Origin: Thioalkalivibrio sp.
GTDB lineage: Bacteria > Pseudomonadota > Gammaproteobacteria > Ectothiorhodospirales > Ectothiorhodospiraceae
Direction of reading: 5' to 3'
Length of the DNA stretch: 14,251 bases
Assembly: GCA_003553165.1 (NCBI GenBank)
Contig: PUOZ01000117.1
Coordinates: 1-14,251, forward strand
The notes under the pieces are model-generated. The model was not told where the DNA came from. It did not search any database and saw nothing but the letters and a program-made list of their open reading frames with translations. The translations under genes and the position numbers were made by a program. Below are positions 1-7,288 of this stretch, piece by piece. Numbering within the stretch: the first letter of the stretch is position 1; each line of letters opens with the position of its first letter.

Positions 1-42
1 GGGCTGGAAGCGCGGCGCGGTCAGGATGAAATGTATAGACGA

Positions 43-1758
43 TTATCTTAACAGCCTGCCATAGCCCGATGTAATGGGATAGCGCCGATCCTTGCCGAAG
101 GCCCGCGGCGTGACCCGCACGCCCGGCGGGGCCTGGCGGCGCTTGTACTCGTTGCGCAGGACCAGACCGATCACCCGTCGTACCACGGTCTCGTCATAGC
201 CGGCATCGACAATGCGGGAGAAGGATTCATCCCGTTCCACAAAGCGTTCCAGGATGGCGTCCAGGATCTCGTACGGCGGCAGGCTGTCCTCGTCCCGTTG
301 ATCCGGCGCCAGTTCCGCCGAGGGGGGGCGTTCGATGACCCGTTCCGGGATGGCAGGCCCCCGCTGGTTGCGGTAGCGAGACAGGCGATACACCCAGAGC
401 TTGCCCAGATCCTTCAGGGGTGCAAAGCCGCCGGCCATGTCCCCGTAGAGGGTGGCATAGCCCACCGCCATTTCGCTCTTGTTGCCGGTGGCGAGCAACA
501 GCCGCCCGGTGCGGTTCGACAGCGCCATCAGCAGCACGCCACGGCAGCGCGCCTGCAGATTCTGCTCGGTGAGATCGTCGGGATTGCTGCTCTGGTCCGG
601 AAAGGCTTCCACCAGTCCGGCCCTGAAGGCCTCGACCATGGGTTCGATGGCCAGTTCGCGGTAGTCGATGCCCAGCAAGGCCGCCTGCTGCCGGGCGTCC
701 TCGATGCTCATGGACGCGGTGTAGCGGTAGGGCATCATCACCGCCTCGACGGCATCCGGGCCAAGCGCATCCACGGCCAAAGCCGCCGTCAGCGACGAGT
801 CAATGCCCCCCGACAGGCCAAAGAGTACGCCGGAGAAGCCGTTCTTGCGCACGTAGTCGCGGATACCGACCATCAGCGCGCGGTACATGTCCAGGGCCTC
901 GGGATCCGATACCGCCGGCTCGGCCGCAGCGCCCTCCTCGTCGTCGCCCCAGAGCAGGGAATCCGGCCGCGGATGTTCCAGTTCGGCATCGGCCTCGCGC
1001 AGGCAAAGGGCGGCATTGGCTCCGCGTTCGACGTCGACGAAGGCAATGCCTGCGATCCACGCGGGCAGCAGCGGCTGCGCAACCCCGTCTGCGGCCACCA
1101 TGAAGGTGCGGCCGTCGAAGACCAGTTCATCCTGCCCCCCGACCATGTTCAGATAGATCACCGCGCAGCCAGTCTCGCACACGCGCTCCCGGACCACCGT
1201 CTCGCGTTCGGAGGCCTTGCCGCGGTGATAGGGCGACGCGTTCAGGTTCAGGATCAATTCGGCGCCGGCCTCTGCGGCCAGAGCCGCCGGCTCGGGCCGC
1301 CAGATGTCTTCGCAGACAGTCAGCCCGATACGCAGGCCCGCGACCTCGATCACGGACGCATCCGTGCCGTGATGAAAGTACCTCTGCTCGTCGAAGACAC
1401 TGTAGTTGGGCAGCTTGTGCTTCGCGTACTGCGCCTGCACCCTGCCTTCACGAAGCAGCAGGGCCGCGTTGATGACGCCTTCCGGGGTGGCCACCGGCGC
1501 GCCCAGAATCAGGTCGATGCCCTGCACCCGCACGGCCAGCCATTCGATTTCCGCGGCGGCATCTGCGAGGAATCTTGGCCGGAGCAGCAGATCCTCAGGT
1601 GGGTATCCGGTGATCGCGAGCTCGGGGCAGACCACCAGCGCGGCGCCCCTTGCCCGCGCGCGTTCCGTGGCATCCAGGATCATCCGGGCATTGCGCCCCA
1701 GCGCACCGACCACGGGGTTCATCTGCACCAGGGCCACGCGCATTGGAGGGGAAGACAT
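43..1758 (-). CDS. nadE: Glutamine-dependent NAD+ synthetase
   Basis: This cytoplasmic enzyme makes NAD+ from deamido-NAD+, ATP and glutamine, the last step of NAD synthesis. The 571-residue protein has the two-domain layout of the glutamine-using family. The N-terminal nitrilase-type glutaminase shows the Glu-Lys-Cys triad: E46 in CPELAITGYPPEDLL, K113 in AKHKLPNYSVFDEQRYF and C149 in LTVCEDIW. The C-terminal synthetase domain has the pyrophosphatase P-loop SGGIDSS at about 316-322. The protein ends in a typical RRYPITSGY tail and a TAA stop. It lies 29 bp downstream of sucD on the same strand, so it is probably the last gene of a sucCD-nadE transcript. The start is uncertain: the first ATG (position 1758) and a second at 1743 (MRVALVQMN, closer to the usual family N-terminus) both lack a clear Shine-Dalgarno sequence. 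Identity is secure. Confidence 0.96.
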   Translation of the reverse strand: MSSPPMRVALVQMNPVVGALGRNARMILDATERARARGAALVVCPELAITGYPPEDLLLRPRFLADAAAEIEWLAVRVQGIDLILGAPVATPEGVINAALLLREGRVQAQYAKHKLPNYSVFDEQRYFHHGTDASVIEVAGLRIGLTVCEDIWRPEPAALAAEAGAELILNLNASPYHRGKASERETVVRERVCETGCAVIYLNMVGGQDELVFDGRTFMVAADGVAQPLLPAWIAGIAFVDVERGANAALCLREADAELEHPRPDSLLWGDDEEGAAAEPAVSDPEALDMYRALMVGIRDYVRKNGFSGVLFGLSGGIDSSLTAALAVDALGPDAVEAVMMPYRYTASMSIEDARQQAALLGIDYRELAIEPMVEAFRAGLVEAFPDQSSNPDDLTEQNLQARCRGVLLMALSNRTGRLLLATGNKSEMAVGYATLYGDMAGGFAPLKDLGKLWVYRLSRYRNQRGPAIPERVIERPPSAELAPDQRDEDSLPPYEILDAILERFVERDESFSRIVDAGYDETVVRRVIGLVLRNEYKRRQAPPGVRVTPRAFGKDRRYPITSGYGRLLR

Positions 1759-1787
1759 CGCCGTGAGGATCCCGCTACCCGGCTCGA

Positions 1788-2657
1788 TCAGGCCAGCGCC
1801 CGGGCCATCGCGGCACCGAGCTCGGCCGGGCTGGCGGCGATCTCCGCGCCCGCGTCACGCAGGGCCGCGATCTTCTGCTGGGCGGTGCCCTGCCCTCCGG
1901 CGATGATCGCCCCCGCGTGCCCCATGCGCCGGCCGGGCGGCGCAGTGGACCCGGCGATATAGGCCGCAACCGGCTTCGCGAAGGACTCCCGGATGTAACG
2001 CGCCGCGCGCTCTTCGGCATCACCGCCGATCTCGCCGACCATCAGCACGCCTTCGGTCTCGGGATCCTCGGCGAACAGCCGCAGACAATCGACGAAGTCC
2101 ATGCCCTGGATCGGGTCGCCGCCGATCCCGATACAGGTGCTCTGGCCAAGGCCGAGGTCACTCGTCTGCTTGACCGCCTCGTAGGTCAGGGTGCCGGAGC
2201 GGGACACGATACCGACACGGCCCCGCTGGTGAATGTAACCGGGCATGATGCCGATCTTGCAGGCGTCGGGCGTGATGATCCCCGGACAGTTCGGGCCGAT
2301 CAGCCGCGCCGCGGTCTGCCCCAGGTACTGCTTTACCCGGATCATGTCCTGGACCGGAATGCCCTCGGTGATGCAGACCACCAGTTCGATACCGGCGTCG
2401 GCCGCCTCGCAGATCGCGTCGGCGGCAAAAGCCGCGGGAACATAGATCATGCTGGCCTGGGCCCCGGCGTCGCTGACGGCCTGGGCCACGGTGTCGAAGA
2501 CCGGCAGGTCCAGGTGTCGCTGCCCGCCCTTGCCCGGCGTCACGCCGCCGACGAGGTTCGTGCCGTAGGCGATCGCCTGTTCGGAGTGGAAGGTACCCTG
2601 CCTGCCGGTGAAGCCCTGGCAGATCACCCGCGTCTCGCGATCGACGAGGATGCTCAT
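1788..2657 (-). CDS. sucD: Succinyl-CoA ligase (ADP/GDP-forming) subunit alpha
   Basis: This is the alpha subunit of succinyl-CoA synthetase, which interconverts succinyl-CoA and succinate with substrate-level phosphorylation in the TCA cycle. The 289-residue length is normal. An N-terminal CoA-binding Rossmann domain opens with [16 protein letters not shown], followed by GPNCPGII and the ligase motif [11 protein letters not shown] at about 152-162. The phosphohistidine loop [13 protein letters not shown] puts the catalytic His at residue 247. The start ATG overlaps the sucC stop (ATGA, 2654-2657). A strong GGAGG Shine-Dalgarno lies inside the end of sucC at 2665-2669, seven bases before the ATG, so the start is well supported and the subunits are likely made in balanced amounts. 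Nothing looks degenerate. Confidence 0.97.
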   Translation of the reverse strand: MSILVDRETRVICQGFTGRQGTFHSEQAIAYGTNLVGGVTPGKGGQRHLDLPVFDTVAQAVSDAGAQASMIYVPAAFAADAICEAADAGIELVVCITEGIPVQDMIRVKQYLGQTAARLIGPNCPGIITPDACKIGIMPGYIHQRGRVGIVSRSGTLTYEAVKQTSDLGLGQSTCIGIGGDPIQGMDFVDCLRLFAEDPETEGVLMVGEIGGDAEERAARYIRESFAKPVAAYIAGSTAPPGRRMGHAGAIIAGGQGTAQQKIAALRDAGAEIAASPAELGAAMARALA

Positions 2658-3814
2658 GCGGCGGCCTCCACGGCCGCGCGGGCGGCGCGGTCGAGATCGG
2701 CCGCGGCCAGGATGTCGAGACCGCTGGCGGCCAGTGCCGCCCGCCCGGCATCGGCATTGGTGCCCTCCAGACGCACGATCACCGGCACTTCGACGTGCAC
2801 CTCGCGGATCGCGGCGATGATGCCTTCGGCGATCAGGTCACAGCGCACGATGCCTCCGAAGATGTTCACCAGCACCGCGCGCACCGCCGTGTCGGACAGG
2901 ATCAGCTTGAACGCCTCGGTCACGCGTTCCACCGTGGTGCCGCCGCCCACGTCGAGAAAATTGGCGGGCTGCCCGCCATGATGCTGGATCAGGTCCATGG
3001 TCGCCATCGCCAACCCCGCACCGTTGACCATGCAGCCAATGTTGCCGTCGAGGCGGATATAGTTCAGGTCGTGTTCCTGGGCGCGTTCCTCGGCCTCGTG
3101 CCGCTGGCGGGCATCGCGCAGCCCGAAGATCTCGCGCTGGCGATAGGCCGCGGAGTCGTCGATCACCAGTTTGCCATCCAGTGCCAGAAGCCGGTCGTCC
3201 GCCGTCAGCACCAGGGGGTTGATCTCCAGCAACTGGGCATCCGAGGACTGGAACAGCCGGTGGGCATCGCGGACCAGCTTCGCCACCGCGCGGGCAGGCT
3301 CCGCCGTCAGTCCCAGCACCTGCGCGACGCGGCGCCCGTGAAAGGGCATTACACCTGTCACGGGATGGATCTGCATGGTCACCACGGCCTCCGGTCGTTC
3401 CCGGGCCAGGGTCTCGATGTCCATGCCGCCCTCGGCCGACACGACCATCGCCACCGACGCCCGCGCCCGATCCACCAGCATGCCGAAATAGAACTCGCGC
3501 GCAATCGCCGCGGCCGGCTCGATCAGGACCTGGTCCACGGGCAGACCCTCGGGCCCGCTTTGCCCCGTGACCAGACGTGTACCAAGCAGTCTCGCCACCG
3601 CCGCCTCGGCCTCGGCCGGGCCAGTCACGTGCACTACACCGCCGGCCTTCCCGCGGCCACCACTGTGCACCTGGGCCTTGACCAGCGCGCTCGCGGACTC
3701 TAGCCGCGGCCATGCCTCCCGGGCATCGCCGATCCTGGTAACGAGCTCGGCCGGAGGCACGGGGATGCCAGCGGAGCGGAACAGGGCCTTGGCCTGGAAT
3801 TCATGCAGGTTCAT
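2654..3814 (-). CDS. sucC: Succinyl-CoA ligase (ADP/GDP-forming) subunit beta
   Basis: This is the beta (ATP-grasp) subunit of succinyl-CoA synthetase, partner of the adjacent sucD product. Starting at 3814 gives 386 residues beginning [12 protein letters not shown], which matches the canonical family N-terminus. The reading frame stays open upstream to 4042, but that extension has no family similarity and crosses the divergent gene, so it is rejected. Visible motifs are the ATP-grasp stretch [14 protein letters not shown] (about 46-59), the metal-site region LLEINP (about 195-200), and the phosphate/CoA-side block [14 protein letters not shown] (about 257-270) followed by NFLDVGGG and [14 protein letters not shown]. 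Nucleotide specificity (ATP or GTP) cannot be read from the sequence. There is no Shine-Dalgarno before the ATG, and a promoter -10 element sits only 8 bp upstream, suggesting leaderless translation. The usual sdh and sucAB neighbours are absent from this window. Confidence 0.97.
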   Translation of the reverse strand: MNLHEFQAKALFRSAGIPVPPAELVTRIGDAREAWPRLESASALVKAQVHSGGRGKAGGVVHVTGPAEAEAAVARLLGTRLVTGQSGPEGLPVDQVLIEPAAAIAREFYFGMLVDRARASVAMVVSAEGGMDIETLARERPEAVVTMQIHPVTGVMPFHGRRVAQVLGLTAEPARAVAKLVRDAHRLFQSSDAQLLEINPLVLTADDRLLALDGKLVIDDSAAYRQREIFGLRDARQRHEAEERAQEHDLNYIRLDGNIGCMVNGAGLAMATMDLIQHHGGQPANFLDVGGGTTVERVTEAFKLILSDTAVRAVLVNIFGGIVRCDLIAEGIIAAIREVHVEVPVIVRLEGTNADAGRAALAASGLDILAAADLDRAARAAVEAAA

Positions 3815-3822
3815 GCGACCGG

Positions 3823-3851
3823 AGCATAACGACCCCTTGGGCCAGCGACAA
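3823..3851 (-). promoter_or_regulatory. Putative sigma70 promoter for sucC-sucD-nadE
   Basis: On the minus strand a -35-like TTGTCG (3846-3851) is separated by exactly 17 bp from a -10-like TATGCT (3823-3828). Each matches consensus at four of six bases. The -10 ends 8 bp before the sucC ATG, so transcription starting about seven bases downstream would place the 5' end at or within a few bases of the start codon. The missing Shine-Dalgarno fits this. The promoter is read by eye and has no experimental support here. Confidence 0.45.
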
Positions 3852-3864
3852 CTGCCAGGCCACA

Positions 3865-3878
3865 GTGCCTTCCGGCAC
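3865..3878. other. Inverted repeat in the centre of the divergent promoter region
   Basis: GTGCC (3865-3869) and GGCAC (3874-3878) form a perfect five-base inverted repeat around a four-base centre, TTCC. It lies midway between the sucC promoter and the promoter of the plus-strand gene at 3936. It could be an operator for a dimeric regulator acting on one or both promoters. In GC-rich DNA such a short palindrome can also arise by chance, so support is weak. Confidence 0.2.
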
Positions 3879-3919
3879 CCGTCGCGCCGCAGGGCAGCAG
3901 ACCATGCCGGAGGCGTCGG

Positions 3920-3928
3920 TGCTAGAAT
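3920..3928 (+). promoter_or_regulatory. Putative extended -10 promoter for the PP0621-like gene and pilSR
   Basis: TGCTAGAAT at 3920-3928 matches the extended -10 form TGnTATAAT, with one mismatch in the hexamer, and it stands out in GC-rich DNA. No good -35 is seen 16-18 bp upstream, which is typical of extended -10 promoters. Only seven bases separate it from the ATG at 3936, so the predicted transcript would begin at or one base before the start codon. It is the only good candidate for starting transcription of the three plus-strand genes. Confidence 0.45.
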
Positions 3929-3935
3929 TCGAAGA

Positions 3936-4178
3936 ATGAGAATCCTCTTGCTGATCGCGGCGATCGTCGGTGTATTCATGATCGTGCGCACGCTGCTGCG
4001 CAGCCAGGGCAATAAGTCCGCGGAGAAGCCTGAGCGGATCAAGGAGCAAGGCGCCGTGGTGCGCTGTGCCCATTGCGGAGTCCACGTACCCCAGTTCGAG
4101 GCCTACCGTTCCGGCAAGCGTATGTATTGTTCGCGCGATCACGCCCTTGCGGATCATTCTTCCAAGAATGACGACTGA
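3936..4178 (+). CDS. PP0621-family small membrane-anchored zinc-ribbon protein
   Basis: This 80-residue protein starts MRILLLIAAIVGVFMIVRTLL. Residues 3-21 form one hydrophobic segment, probably an uncleaved N-terminal membrane anchor. A short charged, lysine-rich linker (about 22-38) leads to a compact metal-binding motif: C44-x2-C47 in RCAHCGVHVP, then C65 and H69 in YCSRDHA. This layout matches the PP0621 family of small conserved proteins of unknown function, recognised from memory and not searched. With a short anchor, the zinc-ribbon part is probably cytoplasmic. The gene ends six bases before pilS on the same strand and appears to be the first gene of the pilSR transcript. A longer in-frame opening upstream to 3567 runs into sucC and is rejected. 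There is no Shine-Dalgarno, and an extended -10 element sits seven bases upstream. Any role in pilus signalling is inferred only from position. Confidence 0.85.
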   Translation: MRILLLIAAIVGVFMIVRTLLRSQGNKSAEKPERIKEQGAVVRCAHCGVHVPQFEAYRSGKRMYCSRDHALADHSSKNDD

Positions 4179-4184
4179 GCCGCG

Positions 4185-5825
4185 ATGGGCGCACCCGACG
4201 ATATCTCGCGTTCGCTCTGGCTCACCGCACTCTACCGCCTCTTCGTCGCTGCCTTTCTCCTCGGGCTAGGGACCCTCGCACAGGGCGACCCGGGCTTCGT
4301 GCCCGCGTCCCCGAGGGTCTATTTCTTCGGCGCCAGCAGCTATCTTGCCGTGGCCCTGGTGCTGGTCCTGCTTGCACGGGATTCGCGAGCGATGGAAATC
4401 AAGCTCCAGGACCGGCAGGTCATCGGCGGCACTCTGGTCGATGTCGCCGCTATCGGTCTGATCCTGGTGGCGACCGGCGGCGTCCAGACCGGCCTCGGCC
4501 TGCTGCTGATCCCGGCGGTCGCTGCGGCCGCGACAATGACCCGCGGCAGGATCAGCCTCCTGCTCGCCGCCGTAGCCACGCTAACCGTCCTGACCACGGA
4601 ACTTGCGATCGGCCCGGCAATGCCCTGGCCATTCGAGCCGGCACCGACGCAGGCCGGCCTGCTCGGGGCAACCCTGTTCGCTGCGGTGCTCCTGACCTGG
4701 CGCATGGCCCAGCGCGCGGGCCACAGTGAGGCCAAGGTGGAACGTCAGGAGGCTGACCTGGCGAACCTCGCGGAGCTCAACGCGCAGATCATCGCGCGCA
4801 TGGGCGCCGGGGTCATCGCTGTCGATCCCGATGGCTACATTCGCAGCATCAATGAAGCGGCGCGCCGACTGCTGCCCCCGCGCGCCGGTCTGACGCTCCG
4901 TGATCTTTCGCCGCAGCTCAACGCCCTGCTGGAGAACTGGCGACTCGAGAGAGGACAATCAGCGTCCCGCCAGCTCCGCGGCGATGCCGAACAGACCGAA
5001 CTGGAGGTGCGTCTGACCCGCCTTGGGGTTTACGGTGAACAGGGAACGCTGCTGATTCTGGAGAACGCCGCCGAGATCAAGCGCCGGGCGCATGCCGCCA
5101 AACTGCAGTCGATCGGTAGGCTGACCGCGAGCATCGCCCATGAGATCCGCAATCCGCTTGGCGCCATCAGCCACAGCGCCCAATTGCTCGCGGAATCCAA
5201 CCTCGATCCGGCCGACCAACGGCTGCTTGCGATCATCCAGAAGCAGAGCCAACGCGTCGATGGCGTGATCCGCAACGTCCTCGGGCTATCCAGCGGCCGG
5301 ACCGCGCAACGTGAGTGGTTGCCACTCCGGGAGCGTCTTGAGCGCTTCGCCGAAGACTTCTGTGGAGCCCTGCAGATTCCCCGCAAATCGCTGCATATCA
5401 GCGTGCATCCGCGCGATTCCGATGTGTTGTTCGACCCCTCCCATCTCAGCCAGGTGCTGTGGAATCTCTGCATGAACGCCCGGTCGCACGGCGGACACGA
5501 CAACCCCGACAGCGGGCCGATCGTGCTGCGCGGCGGCGCCGGGCAGATCCGCAAGGGGGTGACACTGGACGTGATCGACAACGGCCCGGGAATCCCTCCC
5601 GAACAGCAAGAAGACCTGTTCGAGCCCTTCGCTTCGACTGCACCGGGCGGGACGGGCCTCGGCCTCTATGTCTCCCGGCTCATCTGTGAGAATAACGGGG
5701 CCGCGCTCGAGTATGTCCAGCAGCCGCACGGAGGGTGTTTTCGCATCCTTTTCGCGCTGTCGGACCGGGCCGCATCGGATACGATGGTTAAGGAACCGTG
5801 GGAAGCAGCCGATAACCCGGGATGA
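4185..5825 (+). CDS. pilS: Type IV pilus two-component sensor histidine kinase PilS
   Basis: This inner-membrane sensor kinase phosphorylates PilR to control pilin transcription. The protein has 546 residues. The N-terminal part (about 12-173) is strongly hydrophobic with several membrane segments and short loops, as in PilS. A PAS-like sensor region follows (about 195-295, with MGAGVIAVDPDGYIRSINEAA). The HisKA dimerisation helix carries the phospho-acceptor His at 319 in SIAHEIRNPLGAI. The ATPase domain shows the N box around N431 (NLCMNARSH), the G1 motif DNGPGI (465-470) and the G2 motif GGTGLGL (488-494), so all catalytic motifs are intact. The name comes from this architecture plus the immediately following PilR. 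The start lies six bases after the previous stop with no evident Shine-Dalgarno, so translation is probably coupled to the upstream gene. No pilin or pilus assembly gene lies in the window. Confidence 0.93.
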   Translation: MGAPDDISRSLWLTALYRLFVAAFLLGLGTLAQGDPGFVPASPRVYFFGASSYLAVALVLVLLARDSRAMEIKLQDRQVIGGTLVDVAAIGLILVATGGVQTGLGLLLIPAVAAAATMTRGRISLLLAAVATLTVLTTELAIGPAMPWPFEPAPTQAGLLGATLFAAVLLTWRMAQRAGHSEAKVERQEADLANLAELNAQIIARMGAGVIAVDPDGYIRSINEAARRLLPPRAGLTLRDLSPQLNALLENWRLERGQSASRQLRGDAEQTELEVRLTRLGVYGEQGTLLILENAAEIKRRAHAAKLQSIGRLTASIAHEIRNPLGAISHSAQLLAESNLDPADQRLLAIIQKQSQRVDGVIRNVLGLSSGRTAQREWLPLRERLERFAEDFCGALQIPRKSLHISVHPRDSDVLFDPSHLSQVLWNLCMNARSHGGHDNPDSGPIVLRGGAGQIRKGVTLDVIDNGPGIPPEQQEDLFEPFASTAPGGTGLGLYVSRLICENNGAALEYVQQPHGGCFRILFALSDRAASDTMVKEPWEAADNPG

Positions 5826-5845
5826 GCGGGCGTGTCGGCGCCCGC
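5826..5845 (+). other. RNA hairpin just after the pilS stop codon
   Basis: GCGGGCG (5826-5832) and CGCCCGC (5839-5845) form a perfect seven-base-pair GC-rich stem with a six-base loop, starting at the first base after the pilS TGA. Only three T residues follow, too few for a confident intrinsic terminator. It may be a weak attenuator or a 3'-end stabiliser that sets pilS and pilR mRNA ratios. It lies at the start of the 101-bp spacer before pilR. Confidence 0.45.
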
Positions 5846-5846
5846 T

Positions 5847-5874
5847 TTGCCGCACAGAGCGAATGGCGTATCGT
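5847..5874 (+). promoter_or_regulatory. Possible weak promoter for pilR in the pilS-pilR spacer
   Basis: TTGCCG (5847-5852) and TATCGT (5869-5874) are separated by 16 bp, and each matches the sigma70 consensus at four of six bases. They lie just after the hairpin that follows pilS and would give pilR its own transcript with a leader of roughly 45 bases. Similarity this weak occurs by chance, so confidence is low. Confidence 0.2.
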
Positions 5875-5926
5875 CAATGACGCTCGCACGACCGGAAGCG
5901 CCCCGATTGGACCCTGAGGACTTCAG

Positions 5927-7288
5927 ATGAGCATCAAGCAAGTACTGGTCGTCGACGACGAACCGGATATCTGCGAGCTTCTCGGAATCACCCTGCAGCG
6001 GATGGGAATAGAGGCTGTAAGCACCACCCGCATCAGCGGTGCACTGGAGCTGTTGGGCCGGCAGACGTTCGACCTGTGCCTCACCGACATGCGCATGCCC
6101 GATGGCGACGGCCTCGAACTCGTGCAGTACATTCAGAAACACTGCCCGGAACTGCCGGTCGCCGTCATCACCGCCCATGGCAGTGTCGACACCGCGGTGC
6201 GCGCCCTGCAGATGGGCGCCTTTGATTTCGTCACCAAACCCGTGAACCTGCCGCTACTGCGGCGGTTGGTCGACAATGCGCTGCGGCTCGACCGACCGGC
6301 CGTACGGGAATCGGTTGCACAGGCCTCCCTACAGGACGATGGGGATAGCCCGCTGCTTGGACGCTCCCAGGCGATGCGGCAATTGCGCGCGACCGTCGCC
6401 AAGCTGGCCCGCAGCCAGGCTCCGGTGATCGTGCTGGGCGAGTCTGGCTCCGGAAAGGAACTGGTCGCACGCGAGATTCACCGCCTGGGTCCGCGCGCAG
6501 GTCAGCCCTTCATCCCGGTCAACTGTGGCGCGATTCCCTCGGAACTGATGGAAAGCGAGTTTTTCGGCCACCAGAAGGGCGCCTTCACCGGCGCCGTTCA
6601 GAACAAGACCGGTCTGTTTCGCGAAGCACACGGCGGCACCCTGTTCCTCGACGAGGTTGCCGAATTGCCCCTGAACCTGCAGGTCAAGCTGCTGCGCGCC
6701 CTGCAGGAGCGCGCAATCAAGCCGGTCGGCGCAAATCGCGAGGAGAGCGTGGACGTGCGCGTTCTTTCGGCTACGCACAAGGATCTGGGGGACGAAGTCG
6801 ACCAGGGCCGTTTCCGGCAGGACCTGTTCTACCGTCTCAATGTGGTCGAACTCAGGGTTCCACCGCTGCGCGAGCGGCCCGACGACATCCCGGAACTCAC
6901 CACCCATATCCTGCGCGACATCGCCGGACAATGGCAGCTTCCGGGTCTGACGCTTTCACCACAGGCCATGGACCGCCTGCGTGGTCACCATTTTCCGGGC
7001 AACGTCCGTGAACTGGAAAACATCCTGGAGCGGGCAGCGGTCATGGTCGATGGTCCGGTGATCGACGCTGATCTCCTGGTATTTCCCGAACGCAGCCGCA
7101 GCAATGGCTCCGCGCAGATGCCGGTGCATCACGGCGTGTGCCTGGACGACCACCTCGCCGAACAGGAGCGGAGGGCGCTGGAAGCGGCCCTGCAGCAGTC
7201 TGCCGGCAACCGCACCGCGGCGGCCCGTACGCTGGGCCTGAGCTTCCGCCAGATGCGCTACCGCCTGAAGAAACTCGGGATCGACTAG
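5927..7288 (+). CDS. pilR: Sigma54-dependent response regulator PilR
   Basis: This NtrC-type transcription activator is the partner of PilS and is known in the family to activate pilin gene transcription with sigma54 RNA polymerase. The 453-residue protein has three domains. The receiver (1-120) has the acidic pair D10/D11, phospho-acceptor D54 in LTDMRMP and K104. The AAA+ domain (about 143-375) has Walker A GESGSGKE (171-178), an intact sigma54-contacting GAFTGA loop (218-223), Walker B with LDE at 241-243, and the FRQDLFYRL segment. The C-terminal Fis-type helix-turn-helix is at about 428-450 ([23 protein letters not shown]). The start is supported by a TGAGGA Shine-Dalgarno at 5915-5920, six bases before the ATG. 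The gene ends in TAG inside CTAG, overlapping the stop of convergent maf. All residues needed for activation are present. Confidence 0.95.
   Translation: MSIKQVLVVDDEPDICELLGITLQRMGIEAVSTTRISGALELLGRQTFDLCLTDMRMPDGDGLELVQYIQKHCPELPVAVITAHGSVDTAVRALQMGAFDFVTKPVNLPLLRRLVDNALRLDRPAVRESVAQASLQDDGDSPLLGRSQAMRQLRATVAKLARSQAPVIVLGESGSGKELVAREIHRLGPRAGQPFIPVNCGAIPSELMESEFFGHQKGAFTGAVQNKTGLFREAHGGTLFLDEVAELPLNLQVKLLRALQERAIKPVGANREESVDVRVLSATHKDLGDEVDQGRFRQDLFYRLNVVELRVPPLRERPDDIPELTTHILRDIAGQWQLPGLTLSPQAMDRLRGHHFPGNVRELENILERAAVMVDGPVIDADLLVFPERSRSNGSAQMPVHHGVCLDDHLAEQERRALEAALQQSAGNRTAAARTLGLSFRQMRYRLKKLGID

Noticed and set aside
322..328. Run of seven G residues in nadE as a phase-variation tract
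   Set aside because: It encodes ordinary Pro codons in GC-rich DNA, and an on/off switch in an essential NAD synthesis gene is unlikely.
298..1962. Long plus-strand open frame (554 codons) opposite nadE
   Set aside because: It lies antisense to a gene with all catalytic motifs intact; the translation is low-complexity and rich in His, Arg, Gln and Gly, typical of a shadow frame in GC-rich DNA.
1917..2981. Plus-strand open frame (354 codons) opposite sucD and the end of sucC
   Set aside because: Shadow of two conserved genes; no recognisable domain and it crosses the sucC/sucD junction.
3815..4042. Upstream extension of sucC to an earlier in-frame start
   Set aside because: The family N-terminus is MNLHEFQAK at 3814; the extension has no similarity and overlaps the divergent gene and both promoters.
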